NCBI RefSeq assembly: GCF_963583255.1
Contig: NC_084813.1
Span: 20,578,002-20,642,001, forward strand
Source of the DNA: Pyrus communis
Lineage: Eukaryota; Streptophyta; Magnoliopsida; Rosales; Rosaceae
Direction: 5' to 3'
Length of the DNA stretch: 64,000 nt
The notes beneath the pieces were generated by a model, which saw nothing but the letters and a program-made list of their open reading frames with translations, ran no database searches and had not been told where the DNA came from. Made by a program: the position numbers and the translations under genes. Every line of letters begins with the position of its first letter. The first letter of the stretch is position 1. Of the stretch, positions 21,932 through 32,047 are shown one piece after another.

Positions 21932-22726
21932 TCAATTATCAGCAGTAAACACAAGAGATCCACCGTCAAGAACACTATCTGCAGTGCCATGTCCAGTGCT
22001 AGATAGCAAGAGATCCGTTGAGTATTTTCCATCAGATGAAGCGTCAACAATTTTATCACGATTATTGGCAGACCTAAGTTGCTCCGGCTGAATATGCTGT
22101 TTTGATGTTACGGTAGAGTCTGCATGAGCCGGAATCCACTTCAACCAATTGTCCCGTAGCCGTATCTTGTAACCCTGCACTTCCACACTGGTCGAGCCCA
22201 ACAACAACGAATCAAGGATAAACGGTATGTCGGTGCACATATTCTTGAGTCTCTTAAATTCAGCGATAGTGGATATCGAAACCCATCCCTGGTCATCCAT
22301 AATCGAAATCAGGTAACGATCCTTCTTTAGATTTTTATCACTGAAATAATACTCTATTTGCCTAACGATATTACTTCTCAAAACCATTAAATCTTGTGGC
22401 AGTAATGGAGCCCATGGATTAACCGTAAGGCCTTGGTCAATCATGATCACGGGATTAGGAGGAACATAGTAAAACGGAGGAAACTGAGCACACTGCAGTT
22501 GCGGATTGACCGGTGTAGGACATGATGTACGGTGATAAAACATAGGAGGAGGAATATAGTGTTGTTGGTGGTAGGGCAAGGGTGGAGGAAAAAGAGGTGA
22601 ACGATTAGGGTTTTGTTTATCACGGCTGCTTGTTTTTCCTGGAAAGAATGCTTTCGCATCGGCAGAGAGCTTCGTGGCGGAGTGGGATTTCATAGGGTTG
22701 AGGGTCTTGACGTCGCGTATCGGCAT
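21932..22726 (-). CDS. LARP1-like La-motif RNA-binding protein, intronless and short
   Basis: A single open frame of 264 aa from ATG 22726 (a GTG precedes it in frame). The La motif lies at about residues 115-190, recognised by NIVRQIEYYFSDKNL, ISIMDDQGWVSISTIAEF and the TDIPFILDSL...VEVQGYKIR block, which is the plant LARP1 subtype. Residues 44-95 are rich in proline and tyrosine. LSADAKAFFP at residues 20-29 resembles a PAM2 motif (LNxxAxxFxP), which binds poly(A)-binding protein. LARP1 proteins bind mRNA 5' or 3' ends and affect translation and decay. This protein is shorter than typical plant LARP1 proteins (about 390-830 aa), has no introns and lacks a DM15 region, so it may be a truncated retrocopy. 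I saw no poly(A) tail or target duplication to prove that. Confidence 0.7.
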   Translation of the reverse strand: MPIRDVKTLNPMKSHSATKLSADAKAFFPGKTSSRDKQNPNRSPLFPPPLPYHQQHYIPPPMFYHRTSCPTPVNPQLQCAQFPPFYYVPPNPVIMIDQGLTVNPWAPLLPQDLMVLRSNIVRQIEYYFSDKNLKKDRYLISIMDDQGWVSISTIAEFKRLKNMCTDIPFILDSLLLGSTSVEVQGYKIRLRDNWLKWIPAHADSTVTSKQHIQPEQLRSANNRDKIVDASSDGKYSTDLLLSSTGHGTADSVLDGGSLVFTADN

Positions 22727-22729
22727 CAC

Positions 22730-23097
22730 CAGTTCTGCTGTGGGATTTGACAGGAAGTTTCAACTTCTACTTCGCGGACATAAACAAGGTTGAGAAGCGG
22801 GTGGTTTTATAATCCCTCTCTTTTTCCTTTTTGTATTATGAAAATCGAAAGCGGAGTTCTTATTAAATAAGGATTCCCAATTGCTTTATATTTCTTTTAA
22901 TTAGTTTTATTCTTTTTTTTTTTCATTTTAAATTTTGAGTTCGTTTTAATTTGCTCACTCCCTCACTCAAGATAATCATTATTTTCGATCCAGATTTGCG
23001 TCACATGTTAAAAAATGTAAGTATAGTTAGTCTATACTATTTAATTATTTATTATGTAAAAGAAAAACAATTAAACTAATTAAGCAAAAAACCTTAG
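22730..23097. other. Upstream region of the La-motif gene
   Basis: Presumed promoter and leader of the - strand gene ending at 22726, followed by AT-rich DNA. No further feature recognised. Confidence 0.35.
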
Positions 23098-23482
23098 CAC
23101 CATTTATTCTCTCTAATCCTCATCAAACAATTGATTAGCATTAATACACCCTTTCCCGTCCTACCAATTCGGCTACGACATATCAAAATAAAAAGTAAAA
23201 ACTGTAGTACAGGAAAATCGAAAGAAGAATTAACCAAAGAAATGTTAATTTGGTTGATATACAGTCTTTCTTGCAGGCAACTTCCGGATCGTATGATTAA
23301 TATGGGGAACCTGATTCACTTAAAAGAATTCATACACACCCTTTCTTGGAGGCGTATGATAATTAAAGGCTTTTCTTTTAGGAGTTGTTGCTACTTCTAC
23401 GCCTGAAAAGTGGGATGTGAAAGGGGGTATTAGTGTCGATCAACTATTTATGACGAGATATTATAGAGAGAATAGATGGTAA
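23098..23482. mobile_element. Inverted-repeat (MITE-like) element
   Basis: The left end ACCATTTATTCTCTCTAA and the reverse complement of the right end ACCATCTATTCTCTCTAT match. Similarity extends some 60-70 bp inward (to ..ATTAATACACCCTTTC / ..CTAATACCCCCTTTC). The element is about 385 bp with no coding capacity. I could not define a target duplication, so the superfamily is open. Confidence 0.6.
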
Positions 23483-23750
23483 ATTTTTTTCTTCATTAAT
23501 TTAGTTTTTTCTTTTCCATAAAAAAATATTAAGAATATAGACTAATCATGGTTAGTTCTTTATACACGTGGCACAAATATGGAAGAAAGTAATAGTTATC
23601 TTGATTTAGAGGGTAAACCTAACAGTGAGGGTGGTAAACCTAAGAGTTAGGGGTTACCACCTAAGAGTTAGGGGGTGAGAAAAGACGAACTCTTTATTTG
23701 TTTTTTTTTTTTCTCGTAATTTGTAGTTTAACAAGTTTCCCCAGCTAGTT

Positions 23751-24070
23751 TGGAATGTAATTTATTCCTAGGTATAAAAAGAAATCGTATTCCTGCCACT
23801 TAGTACTACGATGGTGGTATTTCTCTTCACTTGGAAGTGAAAGATTTTAGGTTCGAATCTCGTGGATGGCGAATTTGATACCAAATTAGGCTTTTCATTG
23901 TGTGATTTGGCCGAATTTCCCATTCTTTTAGTGTAAAATATCGATGTACTAAAAAAAAAAAAAAAAAAAAGAAATCCTATTCCTGCCTAACTTTGGGTGC
24001 TTTCTGGAATGTAATTTATTCCTAGGTATATAAAGAAATTCTATTCCTGCATAACTTTGGGTGCTTTCTT
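23751..24070 (+). repeat. Tandem duplication of a ~64-bp unit, the first unit split by a SINE
   Basis: The unit GGAATGTAATTTATTCCTAG...TATTCCTGC(C)TAACTTTGGGTGCTTTCT occurs twice. The copy at about 24006-24070 is uninterrupted. The copy starting near 23751 is split by the SINE at 23798-23970 and resumes at 23971. The second unit therefore shows what the SINE's empty site looked like. Confidence 0.8.
23798..23970 (+). mobile_element. tRNA-derived SINE with poly(A) tail and 17-bp TSD
   Basis: The 173-bp insert has a tRNA-like head (TTAGTACTACG...TGGTA; B-box-like GGTTCGAATCTC) and ends in 20 A. It is flanked by GAAATCGTATTCCTGCC (23781-23797) and GAAATCCTATTCCTGCC (23971-23987), a 17-bp target duplication with one mismatch. 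The same family occurs at 62120-62284 and as a fragment at 58213-58267. Elements of this kind move with LINE machinery. Confidence 0.85.
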
Positions 24071-24166
24071 TTGAAATAGCTAAGAAAACGAACTTTTTAT
24101 TTACAATAACTTTTAATTTTTCGTTAAAATAAGGAAATTTGATGTGAGTATTTACTTTTCTGAGTT

Positions 24167-24403
24167 CGAAATTACCGGACCTGACTTCTCTACCCTTCCA
24201 GATCCTATACACTTCCATCTCATCCTATTTGTGCGATCACGGTTAAGACACGTCAACATTTTATATCACTATTGTTTTTCGTCTTATTATCTTTATAAAA
24301 AAAATCAACATAAAATGTTAACGTGGCTTAACCGTGACCGCACAAAATATGAGGAGATGAGAGTGTATGAGAACTGAGAGGGCAGAAAAGCCAGTCCGAA
24401 ATC
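24167..24403. mobile_element. Long inverted-repeat (MITE-like) element
   Basis: The left arm and the reverse complement of the right arm match over roughly 100 bp, for example TTGTGCGATCACGGTTAAGA against TTGTGCGGTCACGGTTAAGC, and ATCCTATACACT against TTCTCATACACT. The loop is short. A possible flanking duplication is CGAAATTAC / CGAAATCAC (8 of 9), which would suit a Mutator-like element. RNA from it would form a long hairpin. It sits about 300 bp upstream of TMEM97-like copy 4. Confidence 0.6.
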
Positions 24404-24711
24404 ACCCTTCTTTAGTATAATTGTGTCGAAAGACAATCAATCCATCAATCTTACTTTTCTTGCAAGCCAAGGTAACTGAAATCTACATCCAACTTGGGGA
24501 TGCAAAGAATAGGAATATGGTCTTGTTGCCTTGTCGGTAAGAAAAAAAACAAATAAAACGACTTGGCGTCTGAATATGTTCCAAAAATATTAGGAAACGA
24601 CACATCGTTCAGATCAGGAAATTTGACCACACAAACAAAGCCAAAGTTTCACGGAGCAAACCAGAGAGATCCATTGAAGGAAAGCAAAGCTGTCCACCCT
24701 GAAAATTCCAA

Positions 24712-25903
24712 ATGGGTGCTCTGTTGAAACTCGTAGACGCCACTCTCTTCGTATTCTTCGTCGTGATTGCGGTGGCTGCGCCGTTTATCGACGGGCAGAC
24801 ATGTCTGCCGCAGAGCTTCTTCCCGGAGGTGTTGGTGGAGCTCAAGAGCTGGTACGCGCGCACCTATGGAGATTATCTGGTGAGCCAGAAGCCTCATTTC
24901 TTTGTTGGGATCGTTTGGGTTGAGCTGCTCTTCCAATGGCCTCTGGCGGTTGCCAACTTGTACGGAATTCTGGCCGCCAAGTCTTGGTTGAACACCACCT
25001 GTTTGATCTATGGCGCTTCGGTATTTACCTCCATGGTAACGTTTTCGTCTTTCTTTTCTTTTAATAACATTATAAATTATAGAAAATTGGTGATTTGTTT
25101 GGTTTTAGATCTTGGGTTTTGCTGTATCTCTTTTTTTTTTTTTTTTTTTTATAGTTTTCAATTGTTTAATTATATATTTTCTTGTTAATTATCTTCCAAG
25201 TTTGTAACTTTTATAGGATTTAACATCGGTTAATTGTGGTATCCAATCCGAGGGTGGTTTAATAAGTCAAAGATGTTAAAATGTACAAGATAGAAAATGA
25301 AGCGAAACTTGTTTGAATAATGTTATGTAACTTAAAGATTACAAATTGCATGAAGAATTAGCCAGATAAGAGAGTTCCGAAAACTATTAGCATCGATCAA
25401 ATTCTAACATATTTACTCTACTGATGGATTTCGCTTCCTCATTTTAAGCATAAATTGGATTGGAAACGAAACACCATTGTAGGCGAAGCAATGTCTTAAG
25501 GTCACGTGGTTAGTGTTAAACTGTTTATCATTACCCATAAACACTCTCATAATTATTACGTAATGGTGGTGAGAATTCTAATTGGGTTATTGGAGGTGGA
25601 GTTTTTCTGGATTCGGCAGCACATACATAGTCTGTCATGTTGAACTATTCCATATTGGATTGTCAACCACCCGTCTTCAACTTTTTTCTTTCTTAACAGA
25701 TTTTGGTTTTGTCAAAATTTCAGGTTACAATACTATCAGAGCTTGTTCAGTCCGGCAAGGCTTCTGATAAGCTGTTATATGTGTACTCCCCTTTTTTGGG
25801 ATTAGGTGTTTTGGCCATGTTGCGGGGGCTGCTGCCGCAATCCAGCACGACTACTTCAAGGATTGGCAAGAGACCTACATTGGGTAGGAAAAAGAAGGCC
25901 TGA
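24712..25903 (+). CDS. TMEM97/sigma-2-receptor-like protein (EXPERA family), copy 4
   Basis: Exons 24712-25035 and 25724-25903 (intron 688 bp, GT/AG), 167 aa. D27 (FIDGQ) and E71 (WVELLFQWP) are present, with LPQSFFP, KSWYARTYGDYL, KPHFFVG and ANLYGILAAKSW blocks. The tail is GKRPTLGRKKKA with a KKxx-type end. It is very close to copy 3 in protein and in the exon-flanking DNA, so it comes from a recent tandem duplication. Four hydrophobic stretches predict an ER membrane protein. The function in plants is unproven. Confidence 0.92.
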
Positions 25904-26640
25904 AAGACAACTGCCTGACTTAGATTTTGCGAGTTATTGTTATTGTGAGAGTTTCATGTTTGTCCCCTTTCAGTTGCTGGTTATGCAACAAATTGGAAGA
26001 TTTTAGCAATGTAACAAATGAAATCCTTCTTATGCAAGATTGGAAGATTTTAGCAATTGGATTCACTATTAACGTTTTAGCTATTCTCCAGTTCTGTATA
26101 CTTTGTATTTCAATATTTTGCTGAATTTCTCCCTTCTTCTCTTGTTAATTACTTAGAAAAAAAAGATGGAAGTTCCTCACAAATTGCTGTGTTTTAGCTT
26201 TTTCTTTGGGTCTGAATCTCTTCTCTTCCTATATTTTCGAAAAGAGAGAATATAATTTCTGACCAATCTAACCGTTAGATGGTGAATGCATTAAGTAAAT
26301 GCATGTACCGTAGCCAAGTCCTTATAGCTTCTCTACCCCTCGCACATTTATTTCTACGAGTTGTAAGTTGCTGTGTACTTTGGGAGAAATCTGGTTTCTG
26401 TAGCAGATGTACAGTGCCATTAAAAAATTAGTTGATTGTTGTTGTAACTTGTACCCTATCTATATACAGATCATATAAATCTTATCTCAGATTTCTTTCG
26501 AATAAGATAAAGTTGACATTGATTGCTCCTCATCTCTTTGCTTATTTCCTTCTAAACTACACCAACCAAAGGTTGAAGAGTTCACCATAAAAAAGGTTGA
26601 AGAGTTTCAAAGAAAAAGCTATCTACCCTCAAAAACCAAA

Positions 26641-27664
26641 ATGGGTGCTTTGTTGAAGCTTGTAGATGCCACACTCATCGTCTTCTTCATCGTAATTGCG
26701 GTGGCAGCGCCCTTGCTCGACTCGCAGATAATTCTGCCTCGGTGCCTCTTCCCAGACTGGCTGGTTGAACTCCAGAGCTGGTTATACGTGCGCATCTTAG
26801 GCCATTATCTTGTGACCGAGAAACCTCATTTCTTTGTTGGCCTCGTTTGGCTGCAGCTACTCCTTCAGTGGCCTCTTGCGCAGGCCAACTTGTACGGAAT
26901 TTTGGCCGCCAAGTCTTGGTTCAACACCACCTGCTTGATCTATGGAGTTTCTTTCTTCGGCTCCATCGTAAAGTTTTCTTCCTTGTGTCTTTATTCACGT
27001 TATAATTTATAGCCAATTTGATTGTTTTGTTTGATTTTACAACTTGTGTTTGCTACATCTCTTTTCTTTTTCACGTTTTCATTTGGCTTGCTTAGATCTT
27101 GCTATTAGACTGTACAATTACAAAGTTCGTGACAGAAATCAATCCGCTTACAGAATTCTTAAAACATGATATTTGAACATATGTTTGTTATCTTTCGATC
27201 AAATTCTACCAAGCTCGAATATAACGTGTTACTGTGATGATGCATTGGCATCCCGATCTATGCATGCATTCGATGTGAAACGAAACGCCACTGCAGTCAC
27301 CAGATAAGCAATTGCATCGTAATTGGGTTATATGAGATTGAGAGGTGGAGTTCTTCTGGTTTTGCACTAATGAAAGTCCGTAATATTGAACTTCTATTTC
27401 ATATCGGATTGTCAAGTGTCAATGTCAACCCCTTTCTTCAACCTTACTTTCTTATAACAGATTCTGGTTTTGTGAAAATTTCAGATTACTGAATTATCGG
27501 AGCTGGTTCAGTCCGGCAAGGCTTCTGATATGCTGGTATATTTTTACTTCCCTTTTCTGGGGTTAGCTGTTTTGGCCATTCTGCGGGGGCTTCTGCCACC
27601 ATCCTGCAAGACTCCTTCAACCATTGGCAAGAGACCGACATTGGGTAGGAAAAAGAAGGCTTGA
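26641..27664 (+). CDS. TMEM97/sigma-2-receptor-like protein (EXPERA family), copy 5, E-to-Q variant
   Basis: Exons 26641-26967 and 27485-27664 (intron 517 bp), 168 aa; one extra residue in SWLYVRILGHYL. The donor follows ATC and not ATG (SI|GTAAAG). D27 is kept (LLDSQ), but the position matching human TMEM97 E73 is Q72 (WLQLLLQWP; codon CAG where the other copies have GAG). The tail GKRPTLGRKKKA ends in a KKxx-type signal. The frame is intact and otherwise conserved, so it is probably expressed, but the ligand-site acidic pair is altered. Promoter elements are expected in 25904-26640, where I see no other gene. Confidence 0.9.
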
Positions 27665-29053
27665 TATACAAAACTGATCCAGATTTTGTAGTCATTGTGA
27701 GAGTGATCAATATCATTGAAACTTTTATGATGATTGATCGGAAGATTTTGGCAATTGATGTCATTTACAGTATATGAAACCAGAGAGTTACATGGAAATC
27801 TTTCGTTCATGTTATGAACTTAGGATTGTGATTATCTTAATCACAAATTAAGAGTCAAGTTAGTTGTAATTGAGGGTTTTACATGTTATTTGTTAGAAGT
27901 GCCAGCTGGCAGTAGTCACTCTTCGTGTATAAGAGCACTTGCTCTTTGGTTTGTAATGAGATCAGAATTTGTTTTCAGGAGCTCTGCTCTGCTCTCTCTC
28001 TCTCTCTCTCTCTCTCCCTCTCTCTCTCTCTTCCTTCCCTCTTCCTCTCTAGCCTCTGTGTTACTTGCAGGTTGATTAAGGGCTTACAGATTTGGATCTT
28101 ATCAGTTCAAGATGATTTGGTTTCGGTTTGTATTTGACTACTCTGCTAAATTTCTCCTTTCATTTCTTACCTAAACAAAAGATGGAAGTTCACTATATGT
28201 TCAATTTCTCCTTCCGTTTCTTTACCTAAATTGACCTACTATTTGTTGGAATGATGTCATAATCTCACATCCGGCACTAGTAAAATTAAACTGGTCATCC
28301 ATGCCGGCGCCCAATCGAAGACATCAGTGACGCCTTTCCGGCCAAAAACGTCAATTACATCATTTTGAGATGTTTGTTCAAAGGCGGAACAATTAAACGT
28401 TTCCCAAAGAAAGAAAGCAAAACAACTAATGAAGGCATCACGATACTTCATTCTCTCCTCTCTCTCGCTTCGTCTCCCAACCCCCATCCCTCTCCTCTCT
28501 CTCTCTCGCTCCTCCCCCTCTCATCATCTCATGTCAAAATTTTCTCATAATAAATAGCTCAAATCAAAAACCATGCAATACCAACACAGTGGCAAACTAT
28601 CCACATTCAATCAACACAAATTACCTCAAAAGAAATCTTTTGCAAAATAGAAACCAAGAGTGATTGACAATAAAGAAAAGCAATATCCATTAAAAAACAA
28701 GAACACTTAATCTCTTTATAAATGAGAAATGAGAAAGTTCAATCCAAATAATAGCAATATCAATTACTGTGTACAAGGCTAAAGAAGGTGAATAATGAGA
28801 AAGTTATTCAATCCAAAAAAATAAAAATAAAGGAAAGGTCTTAAGCGCTCTTCACTTCTCCCCTCAGGGGTATAAGCTGCCGAAATCCCTTAACACCATC
28901 TATGTTTCTCTCCTTTCACCTTCCTTCCTCGTCCTCAAAATACTGCAACAAAGTCAAGGCAAACGATCATCAAATATGTGACACGTAATTAATTTGTAAT
29001 ATGTGACATGTATGATTAGTTTACCTAGAAAGTAACTAACTGAGTTATGCAGT
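27665..29053. other. Intergenic between TMEM97 array and HDG2-like pseudogene
   Basis: 3' flank of copy 5, the CT microsatellite at 27984-28037, CT-rich DNA around 28450-28525, and from about 28560 sequence that also lies downstream of the intact HDG2-like gene (compare 46676-47249). This shows that the duplicated block included the 3' flank. No protein gene seen. Confidence 0.5.
27984..28037. repeat. CT microsatellite
   Basis: Imperfect (CT)n of about 50 bp. Apparent reading frames across it are low complexity. Confidence 0.9.
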
Positions 29054-31582
29054 TCATGCACTGTCGCATGAGAATGCAGCTTTTATCTTCTCAACAGTGC
29101 AATCAATAAGATCGTTAGCCGCTGTGACCGACGACCCAAGAGACAGCTTAGCAGTTGGGTCTGAATCAATCAAGAGCTCAAAAGCAACAGTGAGAAGTGA
29201 ACTACCACCAGAGGAAGAGTCTCCTATGCCGGCTCCATCGGGGAGTATCGCAAACCCAGAAGGAAGAAGGGGAACATGATCAGGGTCACTCCCATTCAGC
29301 ACGGCTTTCATGTGAATAATGTCAACTGGTGCATAAATTACAAAGGAAGCTGTTGGGTCAGTGCAGCTCTCTTGCAGTATCAGCATGTTGCTCTTGCTTG
29401 AATTGGCACTCTACAAATAAATTTTATGTTACCTTGTAATTAGTGATGTGAAGAGAGATACATGTAGTTGATTAGAGAAAAAAAACATAATATAAAAGAT
29501 AAAACTACATTTACTAGTAGTAGAGACACGCAATTTCCATTGTCACGACCATTAGCAATGTGCCCAATCTCTTGAAAAATTCCCGCATAAGAAAGAATAT
29601 CCCACTGCAAGCACAAGTAGTGATCATAACAATTACAACCGGGACAATTTAAGGAGAATAACTGTGTTTCCAGTTTAGCAGATGCTGATCAGCTTTCTAT
29701 ATCTAGCTTCTGATTATTTGTAAAATACATAACCTTCTATCTTGATGATCTTTTTTTTTTCTGTGGTTTACACAAAAGAAACCTAGATTTTCTCTGGTAT
29801 TTGTTTCTGTATTAGGTAGGATGTGAAAGTATGTACTTTTCCTTTTCCATCCAAGTTACTTAATGTGGAAATTGTTTCTATCCATGCTTCTGTTGTCCGT
29901 TTATGGTATGTTTTTGTAATGGTTCATGTACTTGTTTGTTACATTTTTCTGAGATACACGCATTAAAATACTTGCTTATAAATAGAAATATGATCTCACG
30001 CTTCTGCAAAATATATGTGCATTAATTTGGTTCATGTAATAGATTTGGTAAATTTATTCCAAGAATCAGATGACTATTAATTCAGCTTTAAGATTAGTTC
30101 AAGCGTATGTACCTCGCTGCGAGACTTCTCATTGCGGAGAAACTCAAAGACTCTTTTGGGAGGTACAGGAAGACAGAAAGATGCCGCGGCTCTGAGCACA
30201 ATACCTGCAGGCCTTCCGAGATCATCCACACATTTTCGGGTCATCACCCGGACGTCATCAACCCCTATTCCGGACATTGTGGTCCATGTGTGTGTGGTCG
30301 ATGCACTCAATCCAGCACAGAAGCTAATCACCATTCTTTCAGCCCATTTCAGGACGCTTTTTCTCCTTTCTTGATTTGTGATCACTTATTAACCAGGAAT
30401 TTAACAAATATAACCAATAACAGTTAAATAATTTTTATCGAAAAGAATTAGGCTTAATTAACTAACGGACATGCATTAACGGTATATGACCAATATTTTA
30501 ATGGGCTATCCTGTTAGTTAATAGGATGACGCAACATAATAGTCTCATGTAAAATTTCGCGCCATATAAATATTAAAGAAATGAATAATGAAATAGCAAG
30601 CCAAATTATTATTACCTCCAACATCACCAGTAGGGATGTCAGAAGCCATTGCACTAGCAAGACGTTCGCATTGACGGTCCAAGGTAGCAACCCATCGTTT
30701 TGCGCCAAATGCATGGCCGGAGCTAACCAGCTGCTTGTAGAGGTGGTGAACACCTCTTTCATCCACTTCATCAGCATGCTCAACCCATGTAACCTAAGGC
30801 AGCAACATTTATCATTAGATGAAATTAATGTATCCTGTAAAAATTGGGCCTCAAAATATCCCATTAAAGTGAAACATGTATGATATGTATAAATAAAATA
30901 GTGTCTTGTAAACCTTTGAATTCCCATTTGGCATTTCTTGAATTAGGCATCCTGAGGGCCTTCTTTTACAAGATTTGAGTGCAGGATTAGGGCGCAAGTT
31001 GTCCAAGGAAACATCAACCACAGCCCAGGTGCCATCGGCATGCTGTTTGCAGTACCTCAGATAATAACTCTCACGAGTTGAAACAAGTGGTGAAGGAACT
31101 TGAAATTCTGCCGTCATCTACCAAACCACAAACAGTATTTTAATACAAAAATATGTATCACAAAAAAACTAAACAATTAACGACAAAATAAGAAGAGCTG
31201 AAGTTGAACTTTGAGGGGAAAATATATATACCACTTGCAACGCTCCATTGTAATTTCCGGCCACGCCAGTTGATAGGACTTCAAGGGTCAGAGCTCTTGA
31301 GACAATCCCAGAAAATACAGTCGACCACTGATTCTACACGTTACAAAATCCACACAAATAATACTGTGGGTTCATGCGATTCTTTCCTTCAAAAGTGTTA
31401 TCAATACAACGATATAAATACACTAATGAAGGCGTATGTAAATGTCTAATAGAGTTGGCAGGCTTACCACATCCATGAGAATCTCAACAAGTTTCATGTG
31501 GTTCATAATAACAACTGCACTCTCACGCGAAGCTTCAGTTTTGAAGCCGCTTTGTTTTGGCCTGACTTCACGAGGGAATGTT

Positions 31583-32035
31583 TGTTGGTATTTGACAGTT
31601 TACTAACTCAATACCAAAATATGTGGGTGATAAGTTTACAAACTCTATCACACCTCTTTCACTTTGCACTCTCAAATAAAATTGGACAAAGAAAGAAATA
31701 GAGAAAGGAGGGAAGCAACAAGCTTTGGCAAAACACTTGGACTTTGATATATGAAAAAAGGTTTACAAACTGTTGGAATAAGAAAGCTTACAAGCTTCTT
31801 CACAATTGGAAGTGGGATTCGGATGGGATGATTTACAATGCTTGAGAACTTGGGTATTTATAGCAAACCAAATGATTAAACTAAGATTATTTATTACCAC
31901 ACAAAACACATTAATTGCACCTAATAATTTTTATTCAACCATACCTAACATTGCCTAACTTTCCATGCCTAACTTTGACATTGATTTTCAACAATAGCTA
32001 GCAGCAACATCCTGTTTTGATTTGAATTTCCAACA
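31583..32035 (-). repeat. 3' LTR of copia element II
   Basis: 453 bp, apparently identical to 36115-36567. A TATAAATA box lies near 31852-31860 on the - strand. Confidence 0.95.
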
Positions 32036-32047
32036 CACCTCCTCAAA

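Noticed and set aside
27890..28137. Serine/leucine-rich frames over the CT repeat
   Set aside because: Pure microsatellite translation.
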